Shown in pieces: positions 27,759 through 36,327 of a stretch of DNA of 64,000 nt. Position 1 is the first letter of the stretch. The number at the start of each line of letters is the position of its first letter. The notes under the pieces were generated by a model, which worked only from the letters and a program-made list of their open reading frames with translations, did no database searches and was not told the origin of the DNA. The translations under genes and the position numbers were made by a program. Source of the stretch: Bacteroidales bacterium. Its GTDB lineage: Bacteria; Bacteroidota; Bacteroidia; Bacteroidales; P3. The stretch is from assembly GCA_016292015.1 (NCBI GenBank), contig JAEEZY010000029.1:212863-276862 (forward strand), read 5' to 3'.

Positions 27759-28706
27759 ATGAAACTTGAAACCATCATAAGCAACTCTTTCGAGCCGTTC
27801 CTCAATCTGGCGGTTGAAGATTGGCTTTTTCAGCATTGTGAGAAGGAGAGCGTGGTATGCTACCTGTGGCGCAACGAGCGCACGGTGGTGATAGGACAGA
27901 ACCAGAACCCCTACGCCGAGTGCAACGTTGATATGCTGGAAGGGGAGGGGGGACACCTGATGCGTCGTACCACAGGCGGCGGCGCCGTATATCACGATGT
28001 GGAGAACCTGAACTTCACCTTTGTGGCGCCTGTGGCGGTGGCCGACATTCAGCGCAACTTCAAGGTGATTGCCGATGCTTTGGCTACCTATGGTATCAAA
28101 GCCGAGGTGAGCGGTAGGAACGACATGACTGCGGAAGGGCGGAAGTTCTCGGGTAGCGCTTTCCACAAGAACGCCACAACGGCGCTGCATCACGGCACGA
28201 TAATGATAAAGACCGACATAGAGGCTTTGCGGCGCTATCTCACACCCAATGTGTCGAAGCTGATGAAGCACGGGGTGAAGTCGGTGGAGAGCCGTGTGGT
28301 GAACCTGAGCGAGCTGGCCGACATCGCGGTGGAGAGCCTTATGCCACGCATAGTGGAAGCCTACGAGAAAGAATACGGTCGGAAGTCGGAGATGGTGGAT
28401 TTCGGCGTGATGTCGAGAATCGAGGCGGTTCGTCAGAGACGCGATTTCTACGCCAGCGACGAGTGGCGTTTCGGACGGTGGCGCGACTTCAAGGCAACTT
28501 GCAAAGGAACGTTTGACTGGGGTATTGTGGTGGTGTCGCTGCTGATGGACAGAGGGGCAGTGGTGGATTGCCAGATAGCCAGCGATGCACTCGATGTGGA
28601 ATCGGTAGAGAAGGCGAGGCGTATGATATTGGGTGGGGAGCGCTCGTCAACAGACGGGCAGCCGATAATCAACGATATTTTGAATTTAGTGAATAGCAGT
28701 AAGTAA
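27759..28706 (+). CDS. lplA: Lipoate-protein ligase A
   Basis: Activates free lipoate with ATP and attaches it to lysine residues of lipoyl domains, such as glycine cleavage H protein or 2-oxoacid dehydrogenase E2. Signature segments are present: WRNERTVVIGQNQNPY, then RRTTGGGAVYHDVENLNFTF, and the lysine-containing NDMTAEGRKFSGSAF. A C-terminal accessory domain (EWRFGRWRDFKATCKGTFDWG) brings it to 315 aa, the normal full-length form. It sits 35 nt after porQ and 10 nt before the thioredoxin-fold gene. The glycine cleavage T gene in this window lies far away at 58.5 kb. Confidence 0.92.
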   Translation: MKLETIISNSFEPFLNLAVEDWLFQHCEKESVVCYLWRNERTVVIGQNQNPYAECNVDMLEGEGGHLMRRTTGGGAVYHDVENLNFTFVAPVAVADIQRNFKVIADALATYGIKAEVSGRNDMTAEGRKFSGSAFHKNATTALHHGTIMIKTDIEALRRYLTPNVSKLMKHGVKSVESRVVNLSELADIAVESLMPRIVEAYEKEYGRKSEMVDFGVMSRIEAVRQRRDFYASDEWRFGRWRDFKATCKGTFDWGIVVVSLLMDRGAVVDCQIASDALDVESVEKARRMILGGERSSTDGQPIINDILNLVNSSK

Positions 28707-28716
28707 AAAGTTCTAC

Positions 28717-29193
28717 ATGAAGAAAATCATATTTATAACATTGGCGCTTTTTGTCATGCAGGTTTCAGCGTTTGCGCAGAGGAAACCCTACGACGAGAGT
28801 CTTAATGCGATGGTACAGATAGACGATGCCGTGAAGAAAGCCTCGGCTGAGGGCAAATATGTGCTCTGTCAGGTGGGAGGCAACTGGTGCCCCTGGTGCA
28901 TACGCTTTGCCGAATATGCCGACACCAACGCAGCGGTGCACAAGATCATCGATGAGAATTTCGTTTACATACACATCAACTGGTCGAAAGGCAACAAGAA
29001 CCCCGAAGCCATGAAATGGCTGGGAAATCCCGCACGGTTTGGATTTCCCGTGTTTGTCATTCTGAACAAAGACGGACAGCCTATACACATACAAAACAGC
29101 GCCTACCTTGAAGAGGGCAAGGGCTACAGCGAGAAGAAGGTCTCCGACTTCCTGCTCAACTGGACAGAAAAGGCTGTAACAATGTTGAAGTAA
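28717..29193 (+). CDS. Exported thioredoxin-fold protein with CPWC motif
   Basis: 158-aa protein with a signal peptide (MKKIIFITLALFVMQVSAFAQ) and a thioredoxin fold. The redox motif is WCPWCIRF, preceded by VLCQVGGNWC; the cis-Pro loop is in GFPVFVILNKDG. It belongs to the DUF255/thioredoxin_7-like group and should act as a disulfide oxidoreductase in the periplasm; whether it reduces or oxidises is not visible. It follows lplA by 10 nt. Confidence 0.82.
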   Translation: MKKIIFITLALFVMQVSAFAQRKPYDESLNAMVQIDDAVKKASAEGKYVLCQVGGNWCPWCIRFAEYADTNAAVHKIIDENFVYIHINWSKGNKNPEAMKWLGNPARFGFPVFVILNKDGQPIHIQNSAYLEEGKGYSEKKVSDFLLNWTEKAVTMLK

Positions 29194-29224
29194 ATGAGAA
29201 TTGAGAAGCGAAACCTTTTCAACA

Positions 29225-29280
29225 TATCAACTTATCAACGGCAAAACATATCAACCTATCAACATTAAAACATATCAACA
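29225..29280 (+). repeat. 8-nt period leader of ftcD
   Basis: TATCAAC words start at 29225, 29233, 29249, 29257 and 29273, all on one 8-nt grid; the skipped grid positions hold GCAAAACA and TTAAAACA, giving a 24-nt higher-order cycle. The tract ends about 20 nt before the ATG. Confidence 0.7.
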
Positions 29281-29300
29281 AACATAACATTTAAAACACA

Positions 29301-30995
29301 ATGAAACAGCTTATTGAATGTGTACCCAACATCAGCGAAGGTCGCGACATGAACATCATCAATCAGGTGACCGCTGAGATAGAGAAAGTCGAGGGCGTGA
29401 AGCTGCTCGACGTTGACCCCGGTGCAACCACCAACCGCACGGTTATCACCTTCGTGGGCGAGCCAGAGCAGGTGTGTGAGGCAGCCTACATGGTGGTGAA
29501 GAAAGCCGCCGAACTTATAGACATGCGCCAGCATCACGGTGCCCACCCGCGTCAGGGAGCCACCGACGTGTGTCCTCTGATACCGGTGAGCAACATCACG
29601 ATGGACGAGGTGGTCGAATATGCGCACAAACTTGGCAAGCGTCTCGGTGAGGAGCTGAACATCCCCATCTACTGCTACGAGAGCGCCGCCTATAAACCCG
29701 AACGCAAGAATCTGGCCTACTGCCGCAAGGGAGAGTACGAGTCGCTGCAGAGCCGCCTGGGAAGTGAGGAATGGAAGCCCGACTTCGGTCCCAACGAGTG
29801 GAACGAGCATGTGGCTCAGACGGGAGCTACCCAGGTGGGAGCCCGCGATTTCCTCATCGCCATCAACTACAACCTCAACACCACCTCCACCCGCCGCGCC
29901 AACGCCATCGCCTTCGACGTGCGCGAGAAAGGCCGTCCCCAGCGTGAAGGCGGCAAGGTGACAGGCAAGCCGATGAAGGACGAGAAGGGCAACCCCATCA
30001 TGATTCCCGGCACGCTGAAAGGCACCAAGGCCATCGGCTGGTATATCGAAGACTACGGCATCGCGCAGGTGTCGATGAACATCACCAGCATCAACGTAGC
30101 ACCCGTACACAAATGTTTTGACGAGGTGTGCCGTTGCGCCGCCAACCGCGGTGTGCGTGTGACCGGCTGCGAGATTGTGGGCTTGATACCTAAGAAAGTG
30201 CTTATCGATGCCGGCAAATACTATCTGAACAAACAACAGCGCAGCCTCGGAGTGAGCGAGGACGAGATAATGAAGATCGCCATCAAGTCGATGGGATTGG
30301 ACGACCTCAAGCCTTTCGACCCGAAGGAGAAGGTGATAGAGTTCCTGATTGAGGACAAGAGCCAGAAGAAGCTGGTTGACCTGACCTGCAAGGGATTCTG
30401 CGACGAGACCGCCAGCGACAGCCCCGCACCGGGAGGCGGGTCGGTGAGTGCCTATATGGGAGCTTTGGCAGCCTCGCTCGGCACGATGGTGGCCAACCTC
30501 ACGGGTGGCAAGGCCGCCTACGACGACGAGTGGGAGAAATACAGCGACATCGCCGTCAAGGGTCAGGCGCTGAAAGACGAGCTGCTGCACCTTGTAGATG
30601 AGGACACCAACGCCTTCAACAAGATTATGGATGCCTTCGGCCTGCCAAAGAAGACCGATGATGAGAAGGCTGCGCGCAGTGCGGCAATACAGGAGGCGAC
30701 GAAGTTCGCCACCGAGGTGCCGTTCAAGACGATGCAGAAGTCGTTTGAGGCCTTCGAGATAGTGAGAGCTATGATAGAGTTCGGCAACCCGAACAGCGTG
30801 ACCGACGGAGGCGTGGGAGCCTTGGCCGCCCGTAGCGCCGTGATGGGTGCTCACCTGAACGTGAAAATCAACGCCTCAAGCCTGAAGGATGAAGCCTTCA
30901 AGAACGACATCCTTTCGAAAGCCGCACAGATTGAGGCAGCCGCCATAAAGGAAGAGGCAGAGCTCATCAAGATGGTGAATGAGAAGATTGGCTGA
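29301..30995 (+). CDS. ftcD: Glutamate formimidoyltransferase-cyclodeaminase
   Basis: Bifunctional folate enzyme of histidine degradation: transfers the formimino group from formiminoglutamate to tetrahydrofolate, then cyclises it with release of ammonia. The transferase part opens with ECVPNISEGRD and contains the active-site region RQHHGAHPRQGATDVCPLIP. The cyclodeaminase part begins near residue 355 with FCDETASDSPAPGGGSVSAY. 564 aa equals the fused animal and Bacteroidota form. The other hut genes (hutH, hutU, hutI) are not adjacent. It is the last core gene before the accessory island. Confidence 0.95.
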   Translation: MKQLIECVPNISEGRDMNIINQVTAEIEKVEGVKLLDVDPGATTNRTVITFVGEPEQVCEAAYMVVKKAAELIDMRQHHGAHPRQGATDVCPLIPVSNITMDEVVEYAHKLGKRLGEELNIPIYCYESAAYKPERKNLAYCRKGEYESLQSRLGSEEWKPDFGPNEWNEHVAQTGATQVGARDFLIAINYNLNTTSTRRANAIAFDVREKGRPQREGGKVTGKPMKDEKGNPIMIPGTLKGTKAIGWYIEDYGIAQVSMNITSINVAPVHKCFDEVCRCAANRGVRVTGCEIVGLIPKKVLIDAGKYYLNKQQRSLGVSEDEIMKIAIKSMGLDDLKPFDPKEKVIEFLIEDKSQKKLVDLTCKGFCDETASDSPAPGGGSVSAYMGALAASLGTMVANLTGGKAAYDDEWEKYSDIAVKGQALKDELLHLVDEDTNAFNKIMDAFGLPKKTDDEKAARSAAIQEATKFATEVPFKTMQKSFEAFEIVRAMIEFGNPNSVTDGGVGALAARSAVMGAHLNVKINASSLKDEAFKNDILSKAAQIEAAAIKEEAELIKMVNEKIG

Positions 30996-31084
30996 TAGCA
31001 GATAATCTTCAGTTCCTTTCCTATGGAGAGGGAACGTGAAAATAGGATAGCGAGTAGTTGATCAGCTAGATTCCGAAGTGTTTG

Positions 31085-31121
31085 GAACGGAGTGTGACTA
31101 AGGGTCGTGCTCCGTTTTTTT
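31085..31121 (+). terminator. Terminator after ftcD, left edge of the accessory island
   Basis: AACGGAG / CTCCGTT stem with further pairing inside (GAC / GTC), followed by a seven-base T-run. Confidence 0.65.
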
Positions 31122-31141
31122 ATGTGATAAAATTTGACGTA

Positions 31142-31156
31142 TGACAAGATGTGGCA
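31142..31156. promoter_or_regulatory. Shared operator 1 (TGACA-N5-TGGCA)
   Basis: Imperfect palindrome TGACAAGATGTGGCA whose end lies exactly 11 nt upstream of the TATTTTTG box at 31168-31175. Same element and spacing as at 33003, 39657 and 48959. It covers the place of the -33 element. Confidence 0.75.
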
Positions 31157-31167
31157 TAGTGTATTGT

Positions 31168-31175
31168 TATTTTTG
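31168..31175 (+). promoter_or_regulatory. Promoter box of the AAA+ gene
   Basis: TATTTTTG followed by CAAGCGGAAAC, a downstream sequence also conserved at the other three operator promoters. It argues for the start codon at 31209, because an earlier in-frame ATG at 31141 would lie inside the operator. Confidence 0.65.
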
Positions 31176-31208
31176 CAAGCGGAAACAAAAAAGAAAGGAG
31201 ATAATAAT

Positions 31209-32954
31209 ATGAAAAAAAATGTAATGAACACGGATTCAAGCAAGGAGGAATTCTTGCAAGCAGTTGATGAAGCAATGGGAATTGCAAAGGAGGCAGGATT
31301 GGAACTGGTGCCTGCGGAAGAGGAAGGTATGGACTTGCTTTCGGCGGTGGAACAAATCGTTGAACTCGCCAAAGGCTCTAAATTGTCGCAAGAGTTCTAT
31401 CGGGTGGCTGACAGCCATATAAGCCATCTCGCTAACAGGCTGAATCTGACGAAGAACCAGAGTGTGCTGCTTGCTTTGTTTATAGACAAGAGTGATGACA
31501 GCCGTATCGAGCTGAGAGACTTGTCTGGAATTTTGGGATGCAGCACGACGCGAATGTTACGTCTGTCGGCAGAGATAGACGGTCTTGTGGAGAGTGATTA
31601 TATAAGAAAAGGAAAGACGAGGGGCGAAGTGAGATACCATGTGCCACAGGAGGTGCTGGAATCCTTGAAAAAGAACCAACCGATAACACGGCGATGCATA
31701 GAAAATCTGGACTTGACGAAGTTTTTTGACGAGATATCGGAGATATTCGACATGGTGAACGATGACGAGTTGGACATCGAGTCGGCGGAGAGACGCATCG
31801 AAGAACTGATGGAAGCCAACAAGCATCTGTCTTTCGTGGAGAAGGTTAAGGGCCAGTATTGCATAGAAGATATCGATTTGACTTTACTTTTGATATTCTG
31901 CCACCTGTTCATCACGAATGCTGACGACCAGATAGGTTTTCACGATTTGGAGTTTATGTTCAGCAGATGGCAGATGCGCAGCATTCGGTCGGAGTTGACG
32001 GGGGAATATAGTTTGTTGCAGCGGGATAAACTGATAGAGTGGAGCAGCAATGGTGGCTTTGCAGACAGGGAGTATTTCAGGCTCACTATGAACGCCAAGC
32101 GGGAGCTGCTTGACGAGCTGAACCTGCCGTCGCTCTCGAAGAATAAGTTGAAGCGCGGTGTGGTGAAAGCCAGCGACATCAACGCAAGGAACCTCTTTTA
32201 TGACACGAAGGTGACGCACAGTATCGAAGAGCTGGCGAGCCTGCTGGAGGAGGATAACTACCGCGACATACATGCACGTTTGCAGGAGCAGGGTTTCCGC
32301 TGCGGTTTCGCCTGCCTTTTCTACGGTGCTCCCGGAACGGGCAAGACGGAGACGGTGTTGCAGCTGGCACGGCGCACGGGACGTGACATACTTCAGGTGA
32401 ACATCGCCGAGCTGAAAAGCATGTGGGTGGGCGAGAGCGAGAAAAACGTGAAGGCGGTGTTCGACTCGTACCGCCAGCAGGTGAAGAGCTCGGCCCTCAC
32501 GCCGATACTGCTTTTCAACGAAGCCGACGCCATCATTGGCAAACGTCAGGAAGGAGCCGAGCGAGCGGTGGAGAAGATGGAAAACTCCATCCAGAACATC
32601 ATCCTACAGGAGATGGAAACTCTCGACGGCATACTGATAGCCACCACCAACCTGGTGCAGAACATGGACAAGGCGTTTGAGCGCAGGTTCCTGTACAAGA
32701 TACGGTTTGACAAACCGACGGTGGAGGCACGGACGGCGATATGGCATGAGCTGCTGCCGGCATTGGATATGGCAGACGCCACGAAGCTCGCCGAGCGTTA
32801 CGACTTCAGCGGAGGACAGATAGAGAACATTGCACGCCACTATGCCATCGACGCCATCCTGCACGGCACCGCAGCCCCCACCGCCGAGACGCTCGTGCCA
32901 CACTGCGACAGCGAGCGAATCGATATCAGGAAGGAGAGGAAGATAGGATTCTAA
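31209..32954 (+). CDS. AAA+ ATPase with unusual FNEAD Walker B
   Basis: 581-aa cytoplasmic AAA+ protein. The N-terminal 360 residues are helical and include a winged-helix-like region (LRDLSGILGCSTTRMLRLSAEIDGL); the C-terminal half is an AAA+ module of the classical FtsH/VAT-like clade: Walker A YGAPGTGKTETV near residue 372, a VGESEKNVKAVF region, Walker B ILLFNEADAII near 434 with Asn in the usual Asp position, sensor 1 ATTNLVQN, and an arginine-finger-like AFERRFLYKI. The Walker B change is in the structural, not the catalytic Glu, position. Substrate unknown; such proteins remodel or unfold partners. It is controlled by shared operator 1. Confidence 0.8.
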   Translation: MKKNVMNTDSSKEEFLQAVDEAMGIAKEAGLELVPAEEEGMDLLSAVEQIVELAKGSKLSQEFYRVADSHISHLANRLNLTKNQSVLLALFIDKSDDSRIELRDLSGILGCSTTRMLRLSAEIDGLVESDYIRKGKTRGEVRYHVPQEVLESLKKNQPITRRCIENLDLTKFFDEISEIFDMVNDDELDIESAERRIEELMEANKHLSFVEKVKGQYCIEDIDLTLLLIFCHLFITNADDQIGFHDLEFMFSRWQMRSIRSELTGEYSLLQRDKLIEWSSNGGFADREYFRLTMNAKRELLDELNLPSLSKNKLKRGVVKASDINARNLFYDTKVTHSIEELASLLEEDNYRDIHARLQEQGFRCGFACLFYGAPGTGKTETVLQLARRTGRDILQVNIAELKSMWVGESEKNVKAVFDSYRQQVKSSALTPILLFNEADAIIGKRQEGAERAVEKMENSIQNIILQEMETLDGILIATTNLVQNMDKAFERRFLYKIRFDKPTVEARTAIWHELLPALDMADATKLAERYDFSGGQIENIARHYAIDAILHGTAAPTAETLVPHCDSERIDIRKERKIGF

Positions 32955-33002
32955 CCACTCCATAAGCCCTAACTACCATTATTTCAAAATTCACAAACCG
33001 AA

Positions 33003-33017
33003 TGTCAGTATCTGGCA
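33003..33017. promoter_or_regulatory. Shared operator 2 (TGTCA-N5-TGGCA)
   Basis: TGTCAGTATCTGGCA, 11 nt upstream of the TACTTTTG box at 33029-33036. Confidence 0.75.
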
Positions 33018-33028
33018 TACCTGGTGTG

Positions 33029-33036
33029 TACTTTTG
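33029..33036 (+). promoter_or_regulatory. Promoter box of the Trp-repeat gene
   Basis: TACTTTTG followed by CATATCGAAAC, 39 nt before the start codon. Confidence 0.65.
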
Positions 33037-33075
33037 CATATCGAAACAATTAAATAAAAAAGAAAGGGAAAAAAC

Positions 33076-33606
33076 ATGAACTGTAACGAATTAAAAAATG
33101 AAGTGCTTGACTGTATCCTTAACGCAAAAGCATGGGACGAAATCTCCGAAGAATTCGGCCTGAATGAGGAAATGCTGGAGAAATATGCAGACAAGCTGAA
33201 CTGGCAGAAGGTTTCGCGTAACACCGAAATACACTGGACAGTAAAACTCATGGAGAAATGGGCAGACCGCCTTGATTGGGAAGAACTGTCGGACAGTAGG
33301 AACGAATATCTGCTTACTCCCGACATTATAGCCTACTTCGTCAACCGTTGGAACTGGAGAAAGCTCTCGGGTAACACCAACATCCAACTCGACAATCTTT
33401 TCATCGACCGTTTTATTGACCGCTGGGATTGGTCGGAACTGATTGACCTCGGGTACAAACGTGAGGAGCTCTACACCCGCGAGTTTTTCGAGCGTTACCG
33501 CAAGTATATCCCCCTGCATAGATTCCTTAATGACTCCTGGCTCCTTCGGGAACTGCTGAACAAGGAAGAGGAACGCCTGAAAAAAGATCTCACAAGCCAT
33601 TGCTAA
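33076..33606 (+). CDS. Trp-rich repeat protein, function unknown
   Basis: 176-aa, highly charged soluble protein built of about four repeats of 25-27 residues with the pattern (E/D)-K/R-aromatic-x-D/N-R/K-hydrophobic-N/D-W-x-x-L/V-S: EKYADKLNWQKVS, EKWADRLDWEELS, AYFVNRWNWRKLS, DRFIDRWDWSELI. A last partial repeat reads ERYRKYIPLHRFL. No enzymatic motif and no signal peptide; probably a helical protein-binding surface. It shares its operator-promoter type with the AAA+ gene just upstream and with the 193-aa and 187-aa paralogues at 39.7 and 48.4 kb. A 73-aa gene follows 30 nt downstream. Confidence 0.7.
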   Translation: MNCNELKNEVLDCILNAKAWDEISEEFGLNEEMLEKYADKLNWQKVSRNTEIHWTVKLMEKWADRLDWEELSDSRNEYLLTPDIIAYFVNRWNWRKLSGNTNIQLDNLFIDRFIDRWDWSELIDLGYKREELYTREFFERYRKYIPLHRFLNDSWLLRELLNKEEERLKKDLTSHC

Positions 33607-33636
33607 TAGTAATATTAACCCATAAAAAACATTCCC

Positions 33637-33858
33637 ATGAGCAAAGTTTTCAGAATCACACCGAAAGCCGTGCGGAGAGTCAACGGCACCGTATTGACAC
33701 CCGAAATGACAGTAGTAGTCACCTGTAAGATGCACACCAGCGACCCGTTCTATAACGGTGCGCAGGAAATACAAGAGGCTTACATGCGACTATATGGCTA
33801 CGATTACAAGAAGGCCGGCTGCAACAAAGGCTATTTCGATTACGAGGCACTTGACTAA
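33637..33858 (+). CDS. Small conserved-looking protein, function unknown
   Basis: 73 aa, starting MSKVFRITPKAVRRVNG, with a strand-rich first half (LTPEMTVVVTCKMHTSDPF) and an aromatic second half (YMRLYGYDYKKAGCNKGYF). No known motif. The 30-nt gap and the terminator just downstream make it the second gene of the Trp-repeat transcription unit, so it should be under shared operator 2. Confidence 0.6.
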   Translation: MSKVFRITPKAVRRVNGTVLTPEMTVVVTCKMHTSDPFYNGAQEIQEAYMRLYGYDYKKAGCNKGYFDYEALD

Positions 33859-33908
33859 AGGTGTACATGCAGGTCTCCGTAGAAATCAGCACCTGCAGAA
33901 ACGCAGTC

Positions 33909-33939
33909 AGTAGGGGCGCAACAACATTGCGCCCCTACT
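33909..33939. terminator. Strong bidirectional hairpin terminator
   Basis: Perfect 13-bp stem AGTAGGGGCGCAA / TTGCGCCCCTACT with a 5-nt CAACA loop. Confidence 0.75.
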
Positions 33940-33965
33940 AATATTTCTAAACAAGTCACCCACCA

Positions 33966-34021
33966 ACGCAATAACACAATAAATCACTAACGCATTAACA
34001 CAATAACGCAATAACGCAATC
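33966..34021 (+). repeat. 8-nt period array upstream of the PLD gene
   Basis: ACGCAATA, ACACAATA, AATCACTA, ACGCATTA, ACACAATA, ACGCAATA, ACGCAATC: seven octamers in strict register, followed by a weak promoter-like TACCTTTA at 34033. Confidence 0.7.
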
Positions 34022-34049
34022 AGAATTTTTCGTACCTTTACCCCCACTT

Positions 34050-34565
34050 ATGATTGAATATATCGCCGATAGAGACCACTATATCAAAGTGTTAAGCTAC
34101 TGTTCGCAGGTAAAGCACGACCTTTGGATAGGCACCGCCGACCTCAAGGACCTCTATGTGGGAGCGTCGAAGGGCAAGGTCGAACCCTTCCTCGCGGTGC
34201 TCGACAAGCTGCTGAAGCGCGGAGTTGAGATACGGCTGCTGCATGCCAAAGAGCCGGGAGACAATTTCCGTGAAGATTTCGACAAGTATCCCGGCTTGTG
34301 GACGCGGTTGGAGCGACGGCTGTGCCCGAGAGTGCATTTCAAACTGATGGTTTTCGACTGCTCGAAGGTGTATATCGGCTCCGCCAACCTCACGGGAGCG
34401 GGTATAGGGATGAAAGGCGAAGGAAACCGCAACTTCGAAGCCGGCATCCTGACCGATGACCCCAAGCTCGTTGACGCCGCCGCCGACCATCTCGACAACG
34501 TCTGGCAAGGCCGTCCTTGCAAGACATGCAAGAGAAAAGACTTTTGTGGGGATAGGATTGGATGA
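34050..34565 (+). CDS. Phospholipase D-like (HKD) protein, nuclease candidate
   Basis: 171-aa single-domain PLD superfamily protein. One HKD motif is present, HFKLMVFD followed by YIGSANLTGAG (near residues 95-115); single-HKD proteins act as dimers, and short cytoplasmic ones are often nucleases. The C-terminus GRPCKTCKRKDFCG contains a cluster of cysteines that could bind zinc. No signal peptide. The two DUF262 genes start 43 nt downstream, so this is likely the first gene of a three-gene unit, and in that company a DNA-directed role is more probable than lipid hydrolysis. Confidence 0.78.
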   Translation: MIEYIADRDHYIKVLSYCSQVKHDLWIGTADLKDLYVGASKGKVEPFLAVLDKLLKRGVEIRLLHAKEPGDNFREDFDKYPGLWTRLERRLCPRVHFKLMVFDCSKVYIGSANLTGAGIGMKGEGNRNFEAGILTDDPKLVDAAADHLDNVWQGRPCKTCKRKDFCGDRIG

Positions 34566-34608
34566 TAGAATATTCTGTTAAATAACGAATAATTAAAAGT
34601 AATACTAT

Positions 34609-36306
34609 ATGGCAGAAATAAATTTGGAGACAAAATTAGTCGGTGAAATTCAAGGTGAATTTTACATACCCGACTATCAGCGCGGCTATCGTTGGGGGAA
34701 AAACGAAGTTGAGACACTTCTAAACGATATAAGCGAAAACGGCAGTAAAATCAAAAAATCAAGTAATGAGAATTATTGCCTTCAGCCCATCGTGGTGCGC
34801 AATCTTGTTGATAAATTTGAGCTCATTGATGGGCAGCAACGGCTTACTACGATTTACCTTGTATATGTTTATATGAACAAAGCAAGCAACGGTTTTATGA
34901 GCGAGCCAAGATTCTCCATATCATATGAAACACGCAACGAATCCGCAGAATTTCTGAGAAGTTTGGACGAAAACAAAAAAAATGACAATGTAGATTACTA
35001 CTTCATCTACAATGCCTATAAAACCATCGAGGAGTGGTTCTCAAAAAAAGAAAAAACTCAATCCGCCGTAACAAACATAAACACGTTTTTCGACAAATGT
35101 GTAAAAGTAATTTGGTACGAAGTACCCGATTCTGAATGCAGCATTGACCTATTTACTCGATTAAATATAGGGAAAATCCCATTAACAAGTTCTGAGCTTG
35201 TCAAGGCCCTGTTCCTCAAAGGCGAAAATGAAAATCACATTCGACAAGAAGAGCTGTCCCTTGAATGGGATAACATAGAAAAAGAACTACACAACGAGGA
35301 TTTCTGGGGATTCCTCACAAATTCCGACAACGACATTTATTCAACTCGTATAGATTTGGTTCTGGATTTAATTTCCAATAAACAACTCTCCGACAAAGAA
35401 ACCTACAGAACATTTTTTTATTTCGACAATGAACTTAAAAATGGCGCCTCCTTAGAAAACATCTGGGACGAAATCCAGCATAAATTCTTGACACTAAAGG
35501 AATGGTTTTCCAACCACGAATTTTATCATAAAATAGGTTATCTCATAGCGAGCGAGTCCAAAAACCTGACGGATATTTTAAGTGACTATGCCGATAAACC
35601 GAAGTCAGAGTTTCGGCACTATTTAGATGAATGCATAATAGACAGTATCAACTTCAAAAAAGATTATTATGATTTGGATTATGAACACGACTACAATGCA
35701 GTAAAAAAGCTCTTGCTCCTTTTCAACGTTGAGTCCGTACGCCAAATCGATGACAAAGAACGGAGATTTCCATTTAATAGACACAAAAAAGAAAATTGGA
35801 GCCTTGAACACATTCATGCCCAACACTCAGAAGGCTTAAAAACGAACGAGAAAATCGCAGAATGGCTGAAAGCACACATCAAATCACTGCAATCTATCGG
35901 CGGACATGACAATTTGATTGCCAATATGGACCAACTAACAAAATCCATCGCAGACAATCCAAAGACAACAAAAGTGCGAGAGCAATTTGAGCCATTGCAA
36001 AAGCAAGTGGTAAAGGTTCTATCTCCTGCGGGCGAAGAGGCAGGCTCCTACATACATCTACTGCCTAACATGGCACTGCTTTCGTCCAAGCAGAACTCTG
36101 CTGTAAGTAACTATACATTTGATGCCAAACGCAACCTAATTTTAGAAATGGACAAAAACGGTTCATATATTCCATTTTGCACAAAGATGGTATTTCTGAA
36201 ATATTATTCAGCCGAAGATACAAATATGCATTTTTGGGGCAAGAACGACCGTGACGCATACTACAGAGCCATACATGATGTACTGAAATCTTACATGACA
36301 ATTTAA
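34609..36306 (+). CDS. DUF262-DUF1524 protein (GmrSD-type nuclease candidate)
   Basis: 565-aa protein of the ParB/DUF262 superfamily. The N-terminus has FYIPDYQRGYRWGKNEVETLL and the nucleotide-binding signature DGQQRLTT at residues 74-81. The C-terminal part contains an HNH-like DUF1524 motif, NWSLEHIHAQHSEGL, near residue 400. This is the order found in GmrSD-like type IV restriction enzymes, where DUF262 hydrolyses NTP and DUF1524 cuts modified DNA. The gene is distinctly more AT-rich than the core genes, consistent with transfer. The next gene, 21 nt downstream, is a second DUF262 protein. Confidence 0.85.
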   Translation: MAEINLETKLVGEIQGEFYIPDYQRGYRWGKNEVETLLNDISENGSKIKKSSNENYCLQPIVVRNLVDKFELIDGQQRLTTIYLVYVYMNKASNGFMSEPRFSISYETRNESAEFLRSLDENKKNDNVDYYFIYNAYKTIEEWFSKKEKTQSAVTNINTFFDKCVKVIWYEVPDSECSIDLFTRLNIGKIPLTSSELVKALFLKGENENHIRQEELSLEWDNIEKELHNEDFWGFLTNSDNDIYSTRIDLVLDLISNKQLSDKETYRTFFYFDNELKNGASLENIWDEIQHKFLTLKEWFSNHEFYHKIGYLIASESKNLTDILSDYADKPKSEFRHYLDECIIDSINFKKDYYDLDYEHDYNAVKKLLLLFNVESVRQIDDKERRFPFNRHKKENWSLEHIHAQHSEGLKTNEKIAEWLKAHIKSLQSIGGHDNLIANMDQLTKSIADNPKTTKVREQFEPLQKQVVKVLSPAGEEAGSYIHLLPNMALLSSKQNSAVSNYTFDAKRNLILEMDKNGSYIPFCTKMVFLKYYSAEDTNMHFWGKNDRDAYYRAIHDVLKSYMTI

Positions 36307-36327
36307 GAATAGCAAAAAACAAATATC

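Noticed and set aside
29265..30854. 529-codon open frame antisense to ftcD, and similar long antisense frames at 8990-10087, 13457-14782, 19817-21115 and 24225-24992
   Set aside because: Each mirrors a well-supported gene and has shadow-type composition.
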